A DNA stretch of 64,000 nucleotides, taken from positions 1 through 64,000 of the forward strand of contig NZ_LLZI01000113.1 of the NCBI RefSeq assembly GCF_001509485.1. The letters are read 5' to 3'. Shown piece after piece: positions 54,956 through 63,439 of this stretch; position 1 is the stretch's first letter, and each line of letters starts with the position of its first letter. The stretch is from Streptomyces sp. NRRL F-4489. GTDB lineage: Bacteria; Actinomycetota; Actinomycetes; Streptomycetales; Streptomycetaceae. A program made the position numbers and the translations under genes. The notes beneath the pieces are model-generated. The model ran no database searches. It had not been told where the DNA came from and saw only the letters and a program-made list of their open reading frames with translations.

Positions 54956-57154
54956 TCAGCGTCCCAGCTTGGACCTGACCATGCCGACCAGCGCGTTCAG
55001 CTCCTCGATCCGCATCTTCCGGGCGGCGACGTAGAAGACGCCCAGAAGCGCGGCCCCGCCGGCGATCAGCGCGGCCAGCGAGCCCAGGAATCCGCTGCCG
55101 AGGGTCTGCATCAGGACGTACACCAGCACGCCGGAGACGATCGTGGCCGGGACGCTGGCGCCGGCCAGCCGCGCGTAGGTCCGGACGACGTGCGGGGTGT
55201 CGAGGTCGCCGCCCATCCGCTTGCTCAGGCGGCGCCAGGCGACGCCGACGCCGATCACGTACGCGAGGCCGTAGGACGCCGCCATGCCGATCACTGCCCA
55301 CTCGGCGGGCAGGACCAGGAAGCACAGGGCGGAAGCCGCGGCGTTGACGGCCGCGACGATCACCGTGTTGTAGAAGGGCGTGCGGGTGTCCTCGTACGCG
55401 TAAAAGGCGCGCAGGACGACGTACTGCACCGAGAACGGGATCAGGCCCACACCGAAGGCCATCAGCATGTACCCCATCGGGATGCCGGCGCCGGACGAGC
55501 CGTAGACCAGCGTGCACAGCGGGATGCCGAGGGAGAGGAACCCGAACGAGATCGGGACGATGGCGACGGCCGAGGTGCGCAGCCCCTGGGACATGTCGTC
55601 CCGGACCGCGCCGGTGTCGCCGTCATGGGCGGAGCGCGCGAGGCGCGGCAGCAGCGCCGCCATGACCGAGACCGTGATGATCGCCTGCGGCATGTTCCAG
55701 ATCAGCTGGGCGCTGGCGTAGGAGATGAAGCCGGTGCCCGGGTGGCCCTGCCGGTCGGCGGTGTTGCCCGCCCAGGTGGAGAGCTGCGTGACGACCAGGA
55801 CGCCGGCCTGGTTGGCGAGGACGAACAGCACGGTCCACTTGGCGAGCTTGGCGGCCTTGCCGAGGCCGTGGCCGCGCCAGTCGAAGCGGAGCCGCAGCGT
55901 GAAGTCGGCGTCGCGCAGGTAGGGGATCATCGCCAGCGCCTGGACGACCAGGCCCAGGAGCGTGCCGATGCCGAGCAGCCGGATGCCCTCGTCGGGGATC
56001 GTGGTGACGCCGATGTGGGACGTCTTCGCCGTGCCGTAGACCCAGATGAACAGGCCGAACGTGGCGATCATGACGATGTTGTTGAGGACCGGGGTCCACA
56101 TCATCGCGCCGAAGCGGCCGCGGGCGTTGAGGATCTGGCCCATCACGACATGCAGGCCCATGAAGAAGATCGTGGGCACGCAGTAGCGGGTGAAGGCGAC
56201 CGCGACCTCGTTGGCCGCCGGATCGCGGGAGATGTCGAACGACACCAGTTTCACCAGCAGCGGTGCCGCGAACACCGCCAGCACCGTCAGCACGCCCAGG
56301 ACGACGATGACCAGGGTGAGCAGCCGGTTGGCGTACGCCTCGCCGCCGTCGTCGTCCTCCTTCATCGCGCGGACGAGCTGGGGCACGAAGACGGAGTTCA
56401 GACCGCCGCCGATGGTCAGGATGAAGATCATCGTCGGCAGCTGGTAGGCGACCTGCCAGGAGTCGCCGAGCACGGCGCCGCCGAGCGCCGCGACGATCAG
56501 CGCCGAACGGACGAAACCGGTGAGCCGGGACACCATCGTGCCGGCGGCCATCACGGCGCTGGACTTCAGCAGACCGGAGGCGCGGCCGCCCGACTGCTTG
56601 CCGGCCGCCGCGACGGGCGCGGGCTCCGGCTCGGGGATCTCGGCGGTCTGCTGCGCCACCGGCTCGGGGCCGGGGGCCACCGCGGGAGCCTGCTGTGCCA
56701 CGGGGACGGGGGCGGTGGGCGGCGCCTGGTAGGGCTGCTGCTGGTCCCGGAAGAGGTGCGCGAACGCGTCCCGCTCCGGGCGCTCGCCGCCGCCCTGGGC
56801 CATCAGCGCGTCGCCGCCGGCGAACTGCACCGTCGCGTCGGGGTCGCCGTAGGCGAGATCGTGGGACGGCGCCCGGGGCTCCGCCGGGGCGGGCGGGGCC
56901 CACTGCTGCGGCGGGCCGGGCGGCTGCTGGTAGAGGGGGTGCGCGGCGCCGGGGGGCGGCGGGGGCGCGGGGTGGTTGCGGCGCGGCTCGGCCGCCGGGC
57001 CCTGGGCGGCGTAGCCCGGTGCCCGGTAGTCGTCGCGGTAGGCGGCCCGGCCGTAGGGGTCCTGGTCCCCGGGCGGCGGCGGCGTCGGAGGGACCGCCCC
57101 CGAGGGATCGCCGGCGGCGCCCCGGTCGCGGTCACCGTCATACGGCGCATTCAT
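54956..57154 (-). CDS. murJ: Lipid II flippase MurJ (MviN)
   Basis: A 732-residue protein from ATG. The first 190 residues are a disordered cytoplasmic extension rich in Pro, Gln, Ala and Tyr. Then come about 14 TM segments of the MOP/MviN fold: SSAVMAAGTMVSRLTGFVRSALIVAA, the conserved GGGLNSVFVPQLVRA, and FGVGLIPFSVQYVVLRAFYAYEDTRTPFYNT with the TRTP motif. It flips lipid-linked peptidoglycan precursor to the outside. Upstream gene DUF6049 and downstream pseudokinase match the mycobacterial order. The long N-terminal tail may be a regulatory contact site. Confidence 0.94.
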   Translation of the reverse strand: MNAPYDGDRDRGAAGDPSGAVPPTPPPPGDQDPYGRAAYRDDYRAPGYAAQGPAAEPRRNHPAPPPPPGAAHPLYQQPPGPPQQWAPPAPAEPRAPSHDLAYGDPDATVQFAGGDALMAQGGGERPERDAFAHLFRDQQQPYQAPPTAPVPVAQQAPAVAPGPEPVAQQTAEIPEPEPAPVAAAGKQSGGRASGLLKSSAVMAAGTMVSRLTGFVRSALIVAALGGAVLGDSWQVAYQLPTMIFILTIGGGLNSVFVPQLVRAMKEDDDGGEAYANRLLTLVIVVLGVLTVLAVFAAPLLVKLVSFDISRDPAANEVAVAFTRYCVPTIFFMGLHVVMGQILNARGRFGAMMWTPVLNNIVMIATFGLFIWVYGTAKTSHIGVTTIPDEGIRLLGIGTLLGLVVQALAMIPYLRDADFTLRLRFDWRGHGLGKAAKLAKWTVLFVLANQAGVLVVTQLSTWAGNTADRQGHPGTGFISYASAQLIWNMPQAIITVSVMAALLPRLARSAHDGDTGAVRDDMSQGLRTSAVAIVPISFGFLSLGIPLCTLVYGSSGAGIPMGYMLMAFGVGLIPFSVQYVVLRAFYAYEDTRTPFYNTVIVAAVNAAASALCFLVLPAEWAVIGMAASYGLAYVIGVGVAWRRLSKRMGGDLDTPHVVRTYARLAGASVPATIVSGVLVYVLMQTLGSGFLGSLAALIAGGAALLGVFYVAARKMRIEELNALVGMVRSKLGR

Positions 57155-57200
57155 CGCTGCCCCACCTCATCCGTCGCCGGCCATCCGGCCCCGTCGCCTA

Positions 57201-59519
57201 TCAACGGTCCACTTTCTCACCTGAGCCGGACGGCCCGGAGTCTTCCGATCCGGTGTCCGGTGCGGGGTCACTCGGCTGCTCGGGGCTGTCGCCGCCCGTG
57301 CTGCCGCCGTCGCCGTCCTTGCCGTCCGCGGCGGAACCGCCGCTGTCCTCGCCGTTCTCGCCGTCCTGGGGGCCCTCGGCCGCCCTCCGCTTGCGCTGGA
57401 GGTAGATCCGGACGCCGGCCAGCACGAGCAGCAGGACACCGCCCGCGATGACGAGCATCACAGTGGCGGTGATCTCCGTGACGTTCACCCGGAACGTCAT
57501 CGGCTCACCGTAGGGCTTGCCGTCCGCGGTGTAGAGCTGGGCGGTCACCCAGGCCAGGCCGTTGGCGTTCGCCGTGGTCTCGAACTTGAACGACTGGCTG
57601 TGCCCGCCGTCCACCTTGATCTCCTGGGGCTTCCCCACGTCGAGGCGGTTGGGCTGCGAGGAGGTCAGGCGCAGGGTCAGGCCCTGGACGCCCTGGAGCA
57701 GGTTGTTCTGGACCGTCACCGGGATCGTGGCGCTGCGCCCGGAGAGCGTCGCCTCCGACTTCGGGATCAGCCGGATCTTCTTCGTCAGCCCGTCCAGGTA
57801 GTCGCGGACCGAGGTGCGGAACGCGCCGGCGCCCTTGTCGTCGCCGCGCCACTCGGTGGACGTCTCGCGCATTATGGCGTTGCCGAACGGGGTCACCACC
57901 CGCTCGGGGTGGGCCAGCACCACCTGGAAGTCGTCCAGCGCGGCCTGGGTCTCCTCGATCTGCCGGAACGCCTCGGTGGGCAGCTCCTGCCGGCGCAGCC
58001 ACGAGGGGTACGCGGAGCGGCTGGGGATCTGGCGGTTGGCGTCCGGGTCGGGCTTGGCCTTGGCCGCGTCACCCAGCTTGGCCGGCTCGGTCCAGCCCGC
58101 GGACTCGAGGTTCCGCAGGGCGCCGGCCATCGCCTGGGCCTGGGTCGCCGAGGGCATGCGCTGCGGTGCGACGACGATGCTGCGCTGCTGCTCAGGGTTC
58201 TCCAGGCCGATCATCTGGGCCTGGGCCAGGAATTCCTGGATGGCGAGGCCGGCGTTCCGGGACTTCGACATATCGCCCTCGAAGGCCCGGGAGAGCTGGG
58301 TGTCGGTGACGATGGCGGTGTTGCCGCCGCCGATGGGCCGGGCGGCGGTCGGGGTGTACGGCAGGTGGGTGTCCCGCAGGCTGTCGCCGCGGGTGATGAC
58401 GTTGTGCGCGCCGGCCGAGGTGGCGACGTCGACGATCGAGGAGTCGATGGCGCCGTTCACCGGCCAGGTGAAGTCGGTGCGCGGCTTCACGCCGAGGATG
58501 GTGTCCACGGTCTTCGAGGCGAGTTCGGTGGCCGGGCCGAGGTGGCTGAGGGCGCTGGGCACGCTCTTACCGTGGTGCGCCAGCGAGGCCAGGTCGGGGT
58601 CGCCGAACGGCAGGGCGACGACCTCGTGGCCCTTCACGGCGTTTCCGAGGTCGTTGAGCCACTGCATGGCCACGGACTGGTTCTTGCCCATCGGCCCGTC
58701 CGGGCCGTGCACCCGGTACGGCTTGGTCATGGCCTCGACGGTGGCGAGCAGGTCCGGATCGATGACGAAGGTCACCGGGAGGTTCTTGCCGAGCTCGACC
58801 ATCTTCTGGAGCCGGCCGCCGGGCGCGATCTCCGCCGCCAGGTCGTCGTTGCGGAACACCGGCGTCTGCTGCGCGTCGGCGCCGGTCTCGGCGGTCAGAT
58901 GCGTGGTGGAGATCAGCGGCCAGAGGTACGTGAGCTGGGTCTTCTTGGCCGGGGCGGAGTCCTGCCAGGGCAGGAGGGTCCGGTCGATGCCGAGCACCTG
59001 GTCGTACGACGCGCTGGAGGTGTGGCCGGAGAGGGTGACGCCGAGCGGGTACACCCCGTTGTCGCCGAGGCCGAGGTCCTTGACCGGGACGCTGACCGTG
59101 AAGGTCCGGCTGGCCCCCGGGTCGAGTTTGTCGATCTTCTCGGTGTGGTCGGCGATTTCCTTGCCGTCGGTTCCCGGCGCGTAGCCGGTGCGCTTGGTCA
59201 CCGCCTCGATCGAGCTGCGGTCGTTGAGGGCGGCACCGCGGTGCAATCCGACGTGGGCGCCGGTGATCGCGCTCTTGGTGTCGTTGGTGAGCGTGCCGGA
59301 GACGGTGACCGTGTCGTCCTTGCCGGGGGCGGCCGGGGACATCGCGTTGATCTGGACACTGACCGGGTGCGGGCCGCCGGTGGCGGCCTGGGCGGTGGTG
59401 GTGTGCGGGAGCTGGAGCATCCCGGCGAGCAGGGGTACTCCGGTGAGCAGCGTCACGGTCCGTCGCAGCCACCGGCCACGCGGCCGTTCACTCGCCAAGA
59501 ACCCTGCCGCATCGGCCAC
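57201..59519 (-). CDS. DUF6049 secreted/membrane protein
   Basis: A 772-residue protein from GTG. The signal peptide spans about 15-46 (WLRRTVTLLTGVPLLAGMLQLP, then TAQAA). The ectodomain starts with an Ig-like or NEW3-type segment (about 50-140, TVTVSGTLTNDTKSAITGAHV), contains a large central alpha/beta part and a second CARDB-like segment near 600-670. One TM (about 693-716) and an acidic Gly/Asp/Ser-rich cytoplasmic tail end it. It is the homologue of Rv3909 in the same place next to murJ. A role in lipid II transport or wall assembly is plausible by association only. It is divergent from cca. Confidence 0.86.
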   Translation of the reverse strand: MADAAGFLASERPRGRWLRRTVTLLTGVPLLAGMLQLPHTTTAQAATGGPHPVSVQINAMSPAAPGKDDTVTVSGTLTNDTKSAITGAHVGLHRGAALNDRSSIEAVTKRTGYAPGTDGKEIADHTEKIDKLDPGASRTFTVSVPVKDLGLGDNGVYPLGVTLSGHTSSASYDQVLGIDRTLLPWQDSAPAKKTQLTYLWPLISTTHLTAETGADAQQTPVFRNDDLAAEIAPGGRLQKMVELGKNLPVTFVIDPDLLATVEAMTKPYRVHGPDGPMGKNQSVAMQWLNDLGNAVKGHEVVALPFGDPDLASLAHHGKSVPSALSHLGPATELASKTVDTILGVKPRTDFTWPVNGAIDSSIVDVATSAGAHNVITRGDSLRDTHLPYTPTAARPIGGGNTAIVTDTQLSRAFEGDMSKSRNAGLAIQEFLAQAQMIGLENPEQQRSIVVAPQRMPSATQAQAMAGALRNLESAGWTEPAKLGDAAKAKPDPDANRQIPSRSAYPSWLRRQELPTEAFRQIEETQAALDDFQVVLAHPERVVTPFGNAIMRETSTEWRGDDKGAGAFRTSVRDYLDGLTKKIRLIPKSEATLSGRSATIPVTVQNNLLQGVQGLTLRLTSSQPNRLDVGKPQEIKVDGGHSQSFKFETTANANGLAWVTAQLYTADGKPYGEPMTFRVNVTEITATVMLVIAGGVLLLVLAGVRIYLQRKRRAAEGPQDGENGEDSGGSAADGKDGDGGSTGGDSPEQPSDPAPDTGSEDSGPSGSGEKVDR

Positions 59520-59702
59520 GCGCTCGCCCGTCCCTCGTCGTCGTCAGTGGTCGTCGGAATGTGCGTCCACGAATGGTAACGAGGCCCGGCGTGCCGTAGT
59601 GCCGGGGACCGGCTCACATGATCATTGCGTTGCGGCGGGTCTGGCTTGTCCCCTTTATTAACGTGACGCCGGTTGCGGCGCGGCCACGTACCCTTTTCTG
59701 TT

Positions 59703-61178
59703 GTGCCGAACCCCAACAATGACTTCCCCACCACGCGGTCCGAGCGGACTCCGGAGCCGACGAACGCGCTGAGCCATGTGCAGCGCCGTGCCGTGAGCGA
59801 ACTGCTGCGGGTGTCCCCCGTCGCGGACGACCTGGCCCGCCGCTTCCAGGAGGCCGGGTTCACGCTTGCCCTGGTCGGCGGGTCGGTCCGGGACGCGCTG
59901 CTCGGCCGGCTCGGGAACGACCTGGACTTCACCACCGACGCCCGGCCGGAGGACGTGCTCAAGATCGTCCGGCCGTGGGCGGACGCGGTCTGGGAGGTCG
60001 GCATCGCCTTCGGCACGGTCGGCTGCAAGAAGAGCTCCTTCGACATCGAGATCACCACGTATCGCTCCGAGGCGTACGACCGGACCTCGCGCAAGCCCGA
60101 GGTCTCGTACGGCGACTCGATCGAGGAGGATCTGGTCCGCCGGGACTTCACGGTCAACGCCATGGCCGTGCTGCTCCCGCAGAAGGAGTTCGTCGACCCG
60201 CACAACGGCCTGGAGGACCTGGCCGCCCGGGTGCTGCGGACGCCGGGCACGCCGCAGGAGTCGTTCTCCGACGATCCGCTCCGCATGATGCGGGCGGCCC
60301 GGTTCGCCGCGCAGCTCGACTTCGAGGTGGCGCCCGAGGTCATCGAGGCGATGACGGCGATGGCGGAGCGGATCGAGATCGTCTCCGCGGAGCGGGTGCG
60401 CGACGAACTGAACAAGCTCATCCTGGGCCGCCACCCGCGGAAGGGCCTGCGGCTGCTGGTGGACTCCGGTCTGGGCGACCGGGTGCTCCCGGAGCTGCCC
60501 GCGCTGCGCCTGGAGAGCGATGAGCACCACCGCCACAAGGACGTCTACGAGCACAGTCTGACCGTCCTGGAGCAGGCCATCGATCTCGAGGACAACGGCC
60601 CCGACCTGGTGCTGAGGCTGGCGGCGCTGCTGCACGACATCGGCAAGCCGAGGACTCGGCGCTTCGAGAAGGACGGCCGGGTCTCGTTCCACCACCACGA
60701 GGTGGTCGGCGCGAAGATGACCAAGAAGCGCATGACCGCCCTGAAGTACTCCAACGACATGATCAAGGACGTGTCGCGCCTGGTGGAGCTGCACCTGCGC
60801 TTCCACGGCTACGGCACGGGCGAGTGGACGGATTCCGCGGTGCGCCGCTACGTCCGGGACGCCGGTCCGCTGCTCGACCGGCTGCACAAGCTGACCCGCT
60901 CGGACTGCACCACCCGCAACAAGCGCAAGGCGGCGGCCCTGTCGCGGGCCTACGACGGGCTGGAGGAACGCATCGCGCGGCTCCAGGAGCAGGAGGAGCT
61001 GGACTCGATCCGCCCGGACCTGGACGGCAACGCGATCATGCAGATCCTGGGCATCGGCCCCGGGCCGGAGGTCGGCAAGGCGTACAAGCACATGCTGGAG
61101 ATGCGGCTGGAGCACGGTCCGATGGACCATGAGACCGCGGTGGCCGCGCTCAAGGAGTGGTGGGCCGCGCAGAGCTGA
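59703..61178 (+). CDS. cca: CCA tRNA nucleotidyltransferase
   Basis: A 491-residue class II nucleotidyltransferase. The GTG start (VPNPNNDFP) lies close to TACCCT and has no clear ribosome binding site, so a leaderless message is possible. The head domain has LALVGGSVRDALLG and DLDFTTDARP (catalytic Asp pair), and the neck has RRDFTVNAMAV and DDPLRMMRAARFAAQL. An HD domain follows (HRHKDVYEHSL, LAALLHDIGKPRTR). It adds CCA to tRNA 3' ends, which all three tRNA genes in this window need. Some actinobacterial members may act as poly(A) polymerase; the Streptomyces one has CCA activity as far as I recall. Confidence 0.95.
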   Translation: MPNPNNDFPTTRSERTPEPTNALSHVQRRAVSELLRVSPVADDLARRFQEAGFTLALVGGSVRDALLGRLGNDLDFTTDARPEDVLKIVRPWADAVWEVGIAFGTVGCKKSSFDIEITTYRSEAYDRTSRKPEVSYGDSIEEDLVRRDFTVNAMAVLLPQKEFVDPHNGLEDLAARVLRTPGTPQESFSDDPLRMMRAARFAAQLDFEVAPEVIEAMTAMAERIEIVSAERVRDELNKLILGRHPRKGLRLLVDSGLGDRVLPELPALRLESDEHHRHKDVYEHSLTVLEQAIDLEDNGPDLVLRLAALLHDIGKPRTRRFEKDGRVSFHHHEVVGAKMTKKRMTALKYSNDMIKDVSRLVELHLRFHGYGTGEWTDSAVRRYVRDAGPLLDRLHKLTRSDCTTRNKRKAAALSRAYDGLEERIARLQEQEELDSIRPDLDGNAIMQILGIGPGPEVGKAYKHMLEMRLEHGPMDHETAVAALKEWWAAQS

Positions 61179-61214
61179 GGGCGTCGGCCGCCCGGTCCGC
61201 GGGAAACGGACGAT

Positions 61215-61334
61215 GTTTCACGTGAAACGTGACCTGGCGAGGGCGCCATGTTTCACGTGAAACATGGCGGCGCGGCGATGGGGCGATGTTTCACGTGAAA
61301 CATGCGGCAGACGCGCTGCCGTTTCACGTGAAAC
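61215..61334. other. parS: Cluster of four perfect parS sites between convergent genes
   Basis: GTTTCACGTGAAAC at 61215, 61250, 61288 and 61321 in the gap between cca and the Gln/Pro-rich protein gene. The 61250 site lies in a 26-bp perfect palindrome. The last two form the arms of a larger hairpin. This rightmost cluster is about 21.3 kb from the oriC centre. Confidence 0.95.
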
Positions 61335-61346
61335 ATCGCCCCATCG
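61276..61346. terminator. Hairpin with one parS site in each arm
   Basis: Two perfect 26-bp inverted arms, each GATGGGGCGAT-type sequence plus a full parS, flank a 19-nt loop that can itself pair (GGCAG/CTGCC). It sits between two convergent stop codons and would be a strong bidirectional terminator. Confidence 0.8.
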
Positions 61347-61369
61347 CGTTCCGGGCGCCGGCCCCGCTG

Positions 61370-61975
61370 CTACTTGGCCTTCTGCAGGCAGAGCACGAAG
61401 CGGGTGTCGGAGGCCCGGCGGCGGTGCTGGGTCTCCGCGTAGGCCGTGGTGTTCTCCGGGCACAGCTTCGTGTCGGTGGTGTCGGCGTGGACGGCCGTCA
61501 CCTTGTACGTGGCCTCCGCCGTGCCGCAGTCCACCACCTTGAGGTCCGGCTTGATCTCGTTGCCTTCGTTCTTGATGCAGTCGCCGACCTTGGCGGTATC
61601 GGCGTCGTTCCAGCTGCTCACCCAGGCCACGCCGATGACGATCACGCCGACGGCCACGACGATGCCCTTCAGGATCGCCTTGGGGGACTTGCCGGTGCGG
61701 GCGGGCTGGGGCGGAACGGGTGCCCCGCCCTGCGGGTAGGGCTGCTGGGGTGCCTGCGGATAGCCCGGCTGCGGCTGCTGGCCGTACGGTGCCTGCGGCT
61801 GCGGAGGGTAGGAGTAACCGCCCGGGGGCGGTCCGCCCTGCGGCTGTCCGTACGGGGCCTGTGGTGGCTGGGGTCCCTGCGGGTAGGGAGCCTGGCCGTA
61901 GGGCTGCTGTCCGTACGGTGCCTGTCCGTACGGCTGCTGCCCGTAGGGATTCGGGCCCTGGGGCGGCGTGGTCAT
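61370..61975 (-). CDS. LppU-like membrane protein with Gln/Pro/Tyr-rich N-terminus
   Basis: A 201-residue protein from ATG after GGGGGAA. Residues 1-90 consist of PYGQ and QAPYGQQ-type repeats, cytoplasmic and disordered. One TM follows (about 102-120, AILKGIVVAVGVIVIGVAWV). The small outer domain (about 123-201) has four Cys (KVGDCIKNEG, VVDCGTAEATYKV, KLCPENT, VLCLQKAK), likely two disulfides, as in the LppU family of Streptomyces. Similar Tyr/Gln/Pro-rich N-termini occur in actinobacterial envelope proteins. Function is unknown. Confidence 0.8.
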   Translation of the reverse strand: MTTPPQGPNPYGQQPYGQAPYGQQPYGQAPYPQGPQPPQAPYGQPQGGPPPGGYSYPPQPQAPYGQQPQPGYPQAPQQPYPQGGAPVPPQPARTGKSPKAILKGIVVAVGVIVIGVAWVSSWNDADTAKVGDCIKNEGNEIKPDLKVVDCGTAEATYKVTAVHADTTDTKLCPENTTAYAETQHRRRASDTRFVLCLQKAK

Positions 61976-62100
61976 GGGAATTCCCCCGATACTGAGGCGT
62001 CCGGACGCTGCGATGTCCGGACGGGTGAGTGACGCCCCGTAAGGTATCGGCTCGCGCGGGGCCGCCGCACCGGCGAGGTCCGCCCGGCCGGCGCCCGCGC

Positions 62101-63360
62101 TCAGCGGCGCCCGAAGCGGACCAGGGCCGCGGCGACCACCGCGTAGAGCGCTGCCACCACGATGACCAGCACGGCCGAGCGGCCGTCCGGCGGCAGCATC
62201 AGGGCGGCGACCGCGGCGGCACCGACGAAGGCGACGTTGAAGAGCACGTCGTAGATGGCGAAGATCCGGCCCCGGAAGGCGTCGTCGACCGAGGACTGGA
62301 CGACCGTGTCGGTGGAGATCTTGGTGCCCTGGGTGCCGAGTCCGAGGGCGAACGCGGCCACCAGCATCGGCACCGGGCGGAAGAAGAGCCCGAGCGCGGG
62401 TGCCAGTACCGCTCCCGCCGCGGCGCAGCAGGCCATCCAGCCGAACGGAGTAAGCCGCCCGACCGCCCAGGGGGTGATCACCGCGGCCGCGAAGAAGCCC
62501 GCGCCGGACACCGCGACGGTGACCCCGAGCAGGGCCAGGCCCGCCGCCTCGCTGCCGGCCCAGGCGTACCGACACAGCATCAGCACCATTACGGTCAGCG
62601 CGCCGTAGCAGAAGCGGACCACCGTCATGGCGGCGAGCGCCCGGGTCGGAACGGGGCGCGCGGCGAGATGGCGCAGACCGTCCCGCAACCCCCGCACGGT
62701 GCCCAACAGGGCTTCCCTCAGCCCCGGTTGGACCGCGCCGGGGTCGGGGCCGAGCAGTGCGGGTGGCATCCGCAGGGCGGTGAGGGCGGAGCAGAGGTAG
62801 AGGACCGCGGCCAGCAGCAGGACGAACGCGTCCACGTCGGCACCGGCCAGCCGGATGGCGAAGGCGAGGCCGCCGCCGATCGTCATCGCGAGCGTCCCGG
62901 CGGTCGGCGCGAGGGAGTTGGCCATCACCAGCTGCTGCCCGCCGTCCACCACGCGGGGCAGCGCGGCCGAGAGTCCGGCGAGGACGAAGCGGTTCACGGC
63001 CGTCACGCACAGCGCGGAGACGTAGAAGAGCCAGTCCGGGACGTTCGCCGCGATCAGTACGGCGGTGACCACGGCCAGCAGGGTGCGCAGCAGATTGCCG
63101 TACAGCAGGACCTGCCGGCGGCGCCAGCGGTCCAGGAGGACACCGGTGAACGGACCGAGGAGGGAGTACGGCAGCAGCAGGATCGCCATGGCGGAGGCGA
63201 TCGCTTCGGGGGACGCCTGCTTCTCGGGCGAGAAGATCACGAACGTGGCGAGGGCTGCCTGGAACACCCCGTCGGCGCCCTGGGAGAGGAGCCGGGCGGC
63301 CAGGAGCGACCGGAAGTCGCGCAGCCGGAGTAATACGCGCAGACCGCGCACAGCATGCAT
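62101..63360 (-). CDS. MFS transporter
   Basis: A 419-residue protein from ATG (MHAVRGLRVLLRLRDFRSLL); an alternative GTG adds five residues. Twelve TMs are expected. The MFS motif A reads GVLLDRWRRRQVLLYGN after TM2, and a second one reads GLGTQGTKISTDTVVQSSVDDAFRGRIFAIYD before TM11, a feature of MFS_3/EntS-type exporters. These export siderophores, macrolides or lipids. No biosynthetic genes adjoin it. It lies between the LppU-like gene and the inositol-phosphate synthase gene on the same strand, with 80 bp to the latter. Confidence 0.88.
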   Translation of the reverse strand: MHAVRGLRVLLRLRDFRSLLAARLLSQGADGVFQAALATFVIFSPEKQASPEAIASAMAILLLPYSLLGPFTGVLLDRWRRRQVLLYGNLLRTLLAVVTAVLIAANVPDWLFYVSALCVTAVNRFVLAGLSAALPRVVDGGQQLVMANSLAPTAGTLAMTIGGGLAFAIRLAGADVDAFVLLLAAVLYLCSALTALRMPPALLGPDPGAVQPGLREALLGTVRGLRDGLRHLAARPVPTRALAAMTVVRFCYGALTVMVLMLCRYAWAGSEAAGLALLGVTVAVSGAGFFAAAVITPWAVGRLTPFGWMACCAAAGAVLAPALGLFFRPVPMLVAAFALGLGTQGTKISTDTVVQSSVDDAFRGRIFAIYDVLFNVAFVGAAAVAALMLPPDGRSAVLVIVVAALYAVVAAALVRFGRR

Positions 63361-63439
63361 GGGGCACAGCCTCACACAGCCCGCCGGCCCCCGGGCGGAA
63401 TACCCGGGGGCCGGCGAAGGGAGCGAGCGGGGAGCGCCG

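Noticed and set aside
53127..55517. 796-codon frame for the pseudokinase reaching into murJ
   Set aside because: The upstream part is an out-of-frame shadow of murJ. The GTG at 54848 starts the protein after a suitable ribosome binding site.
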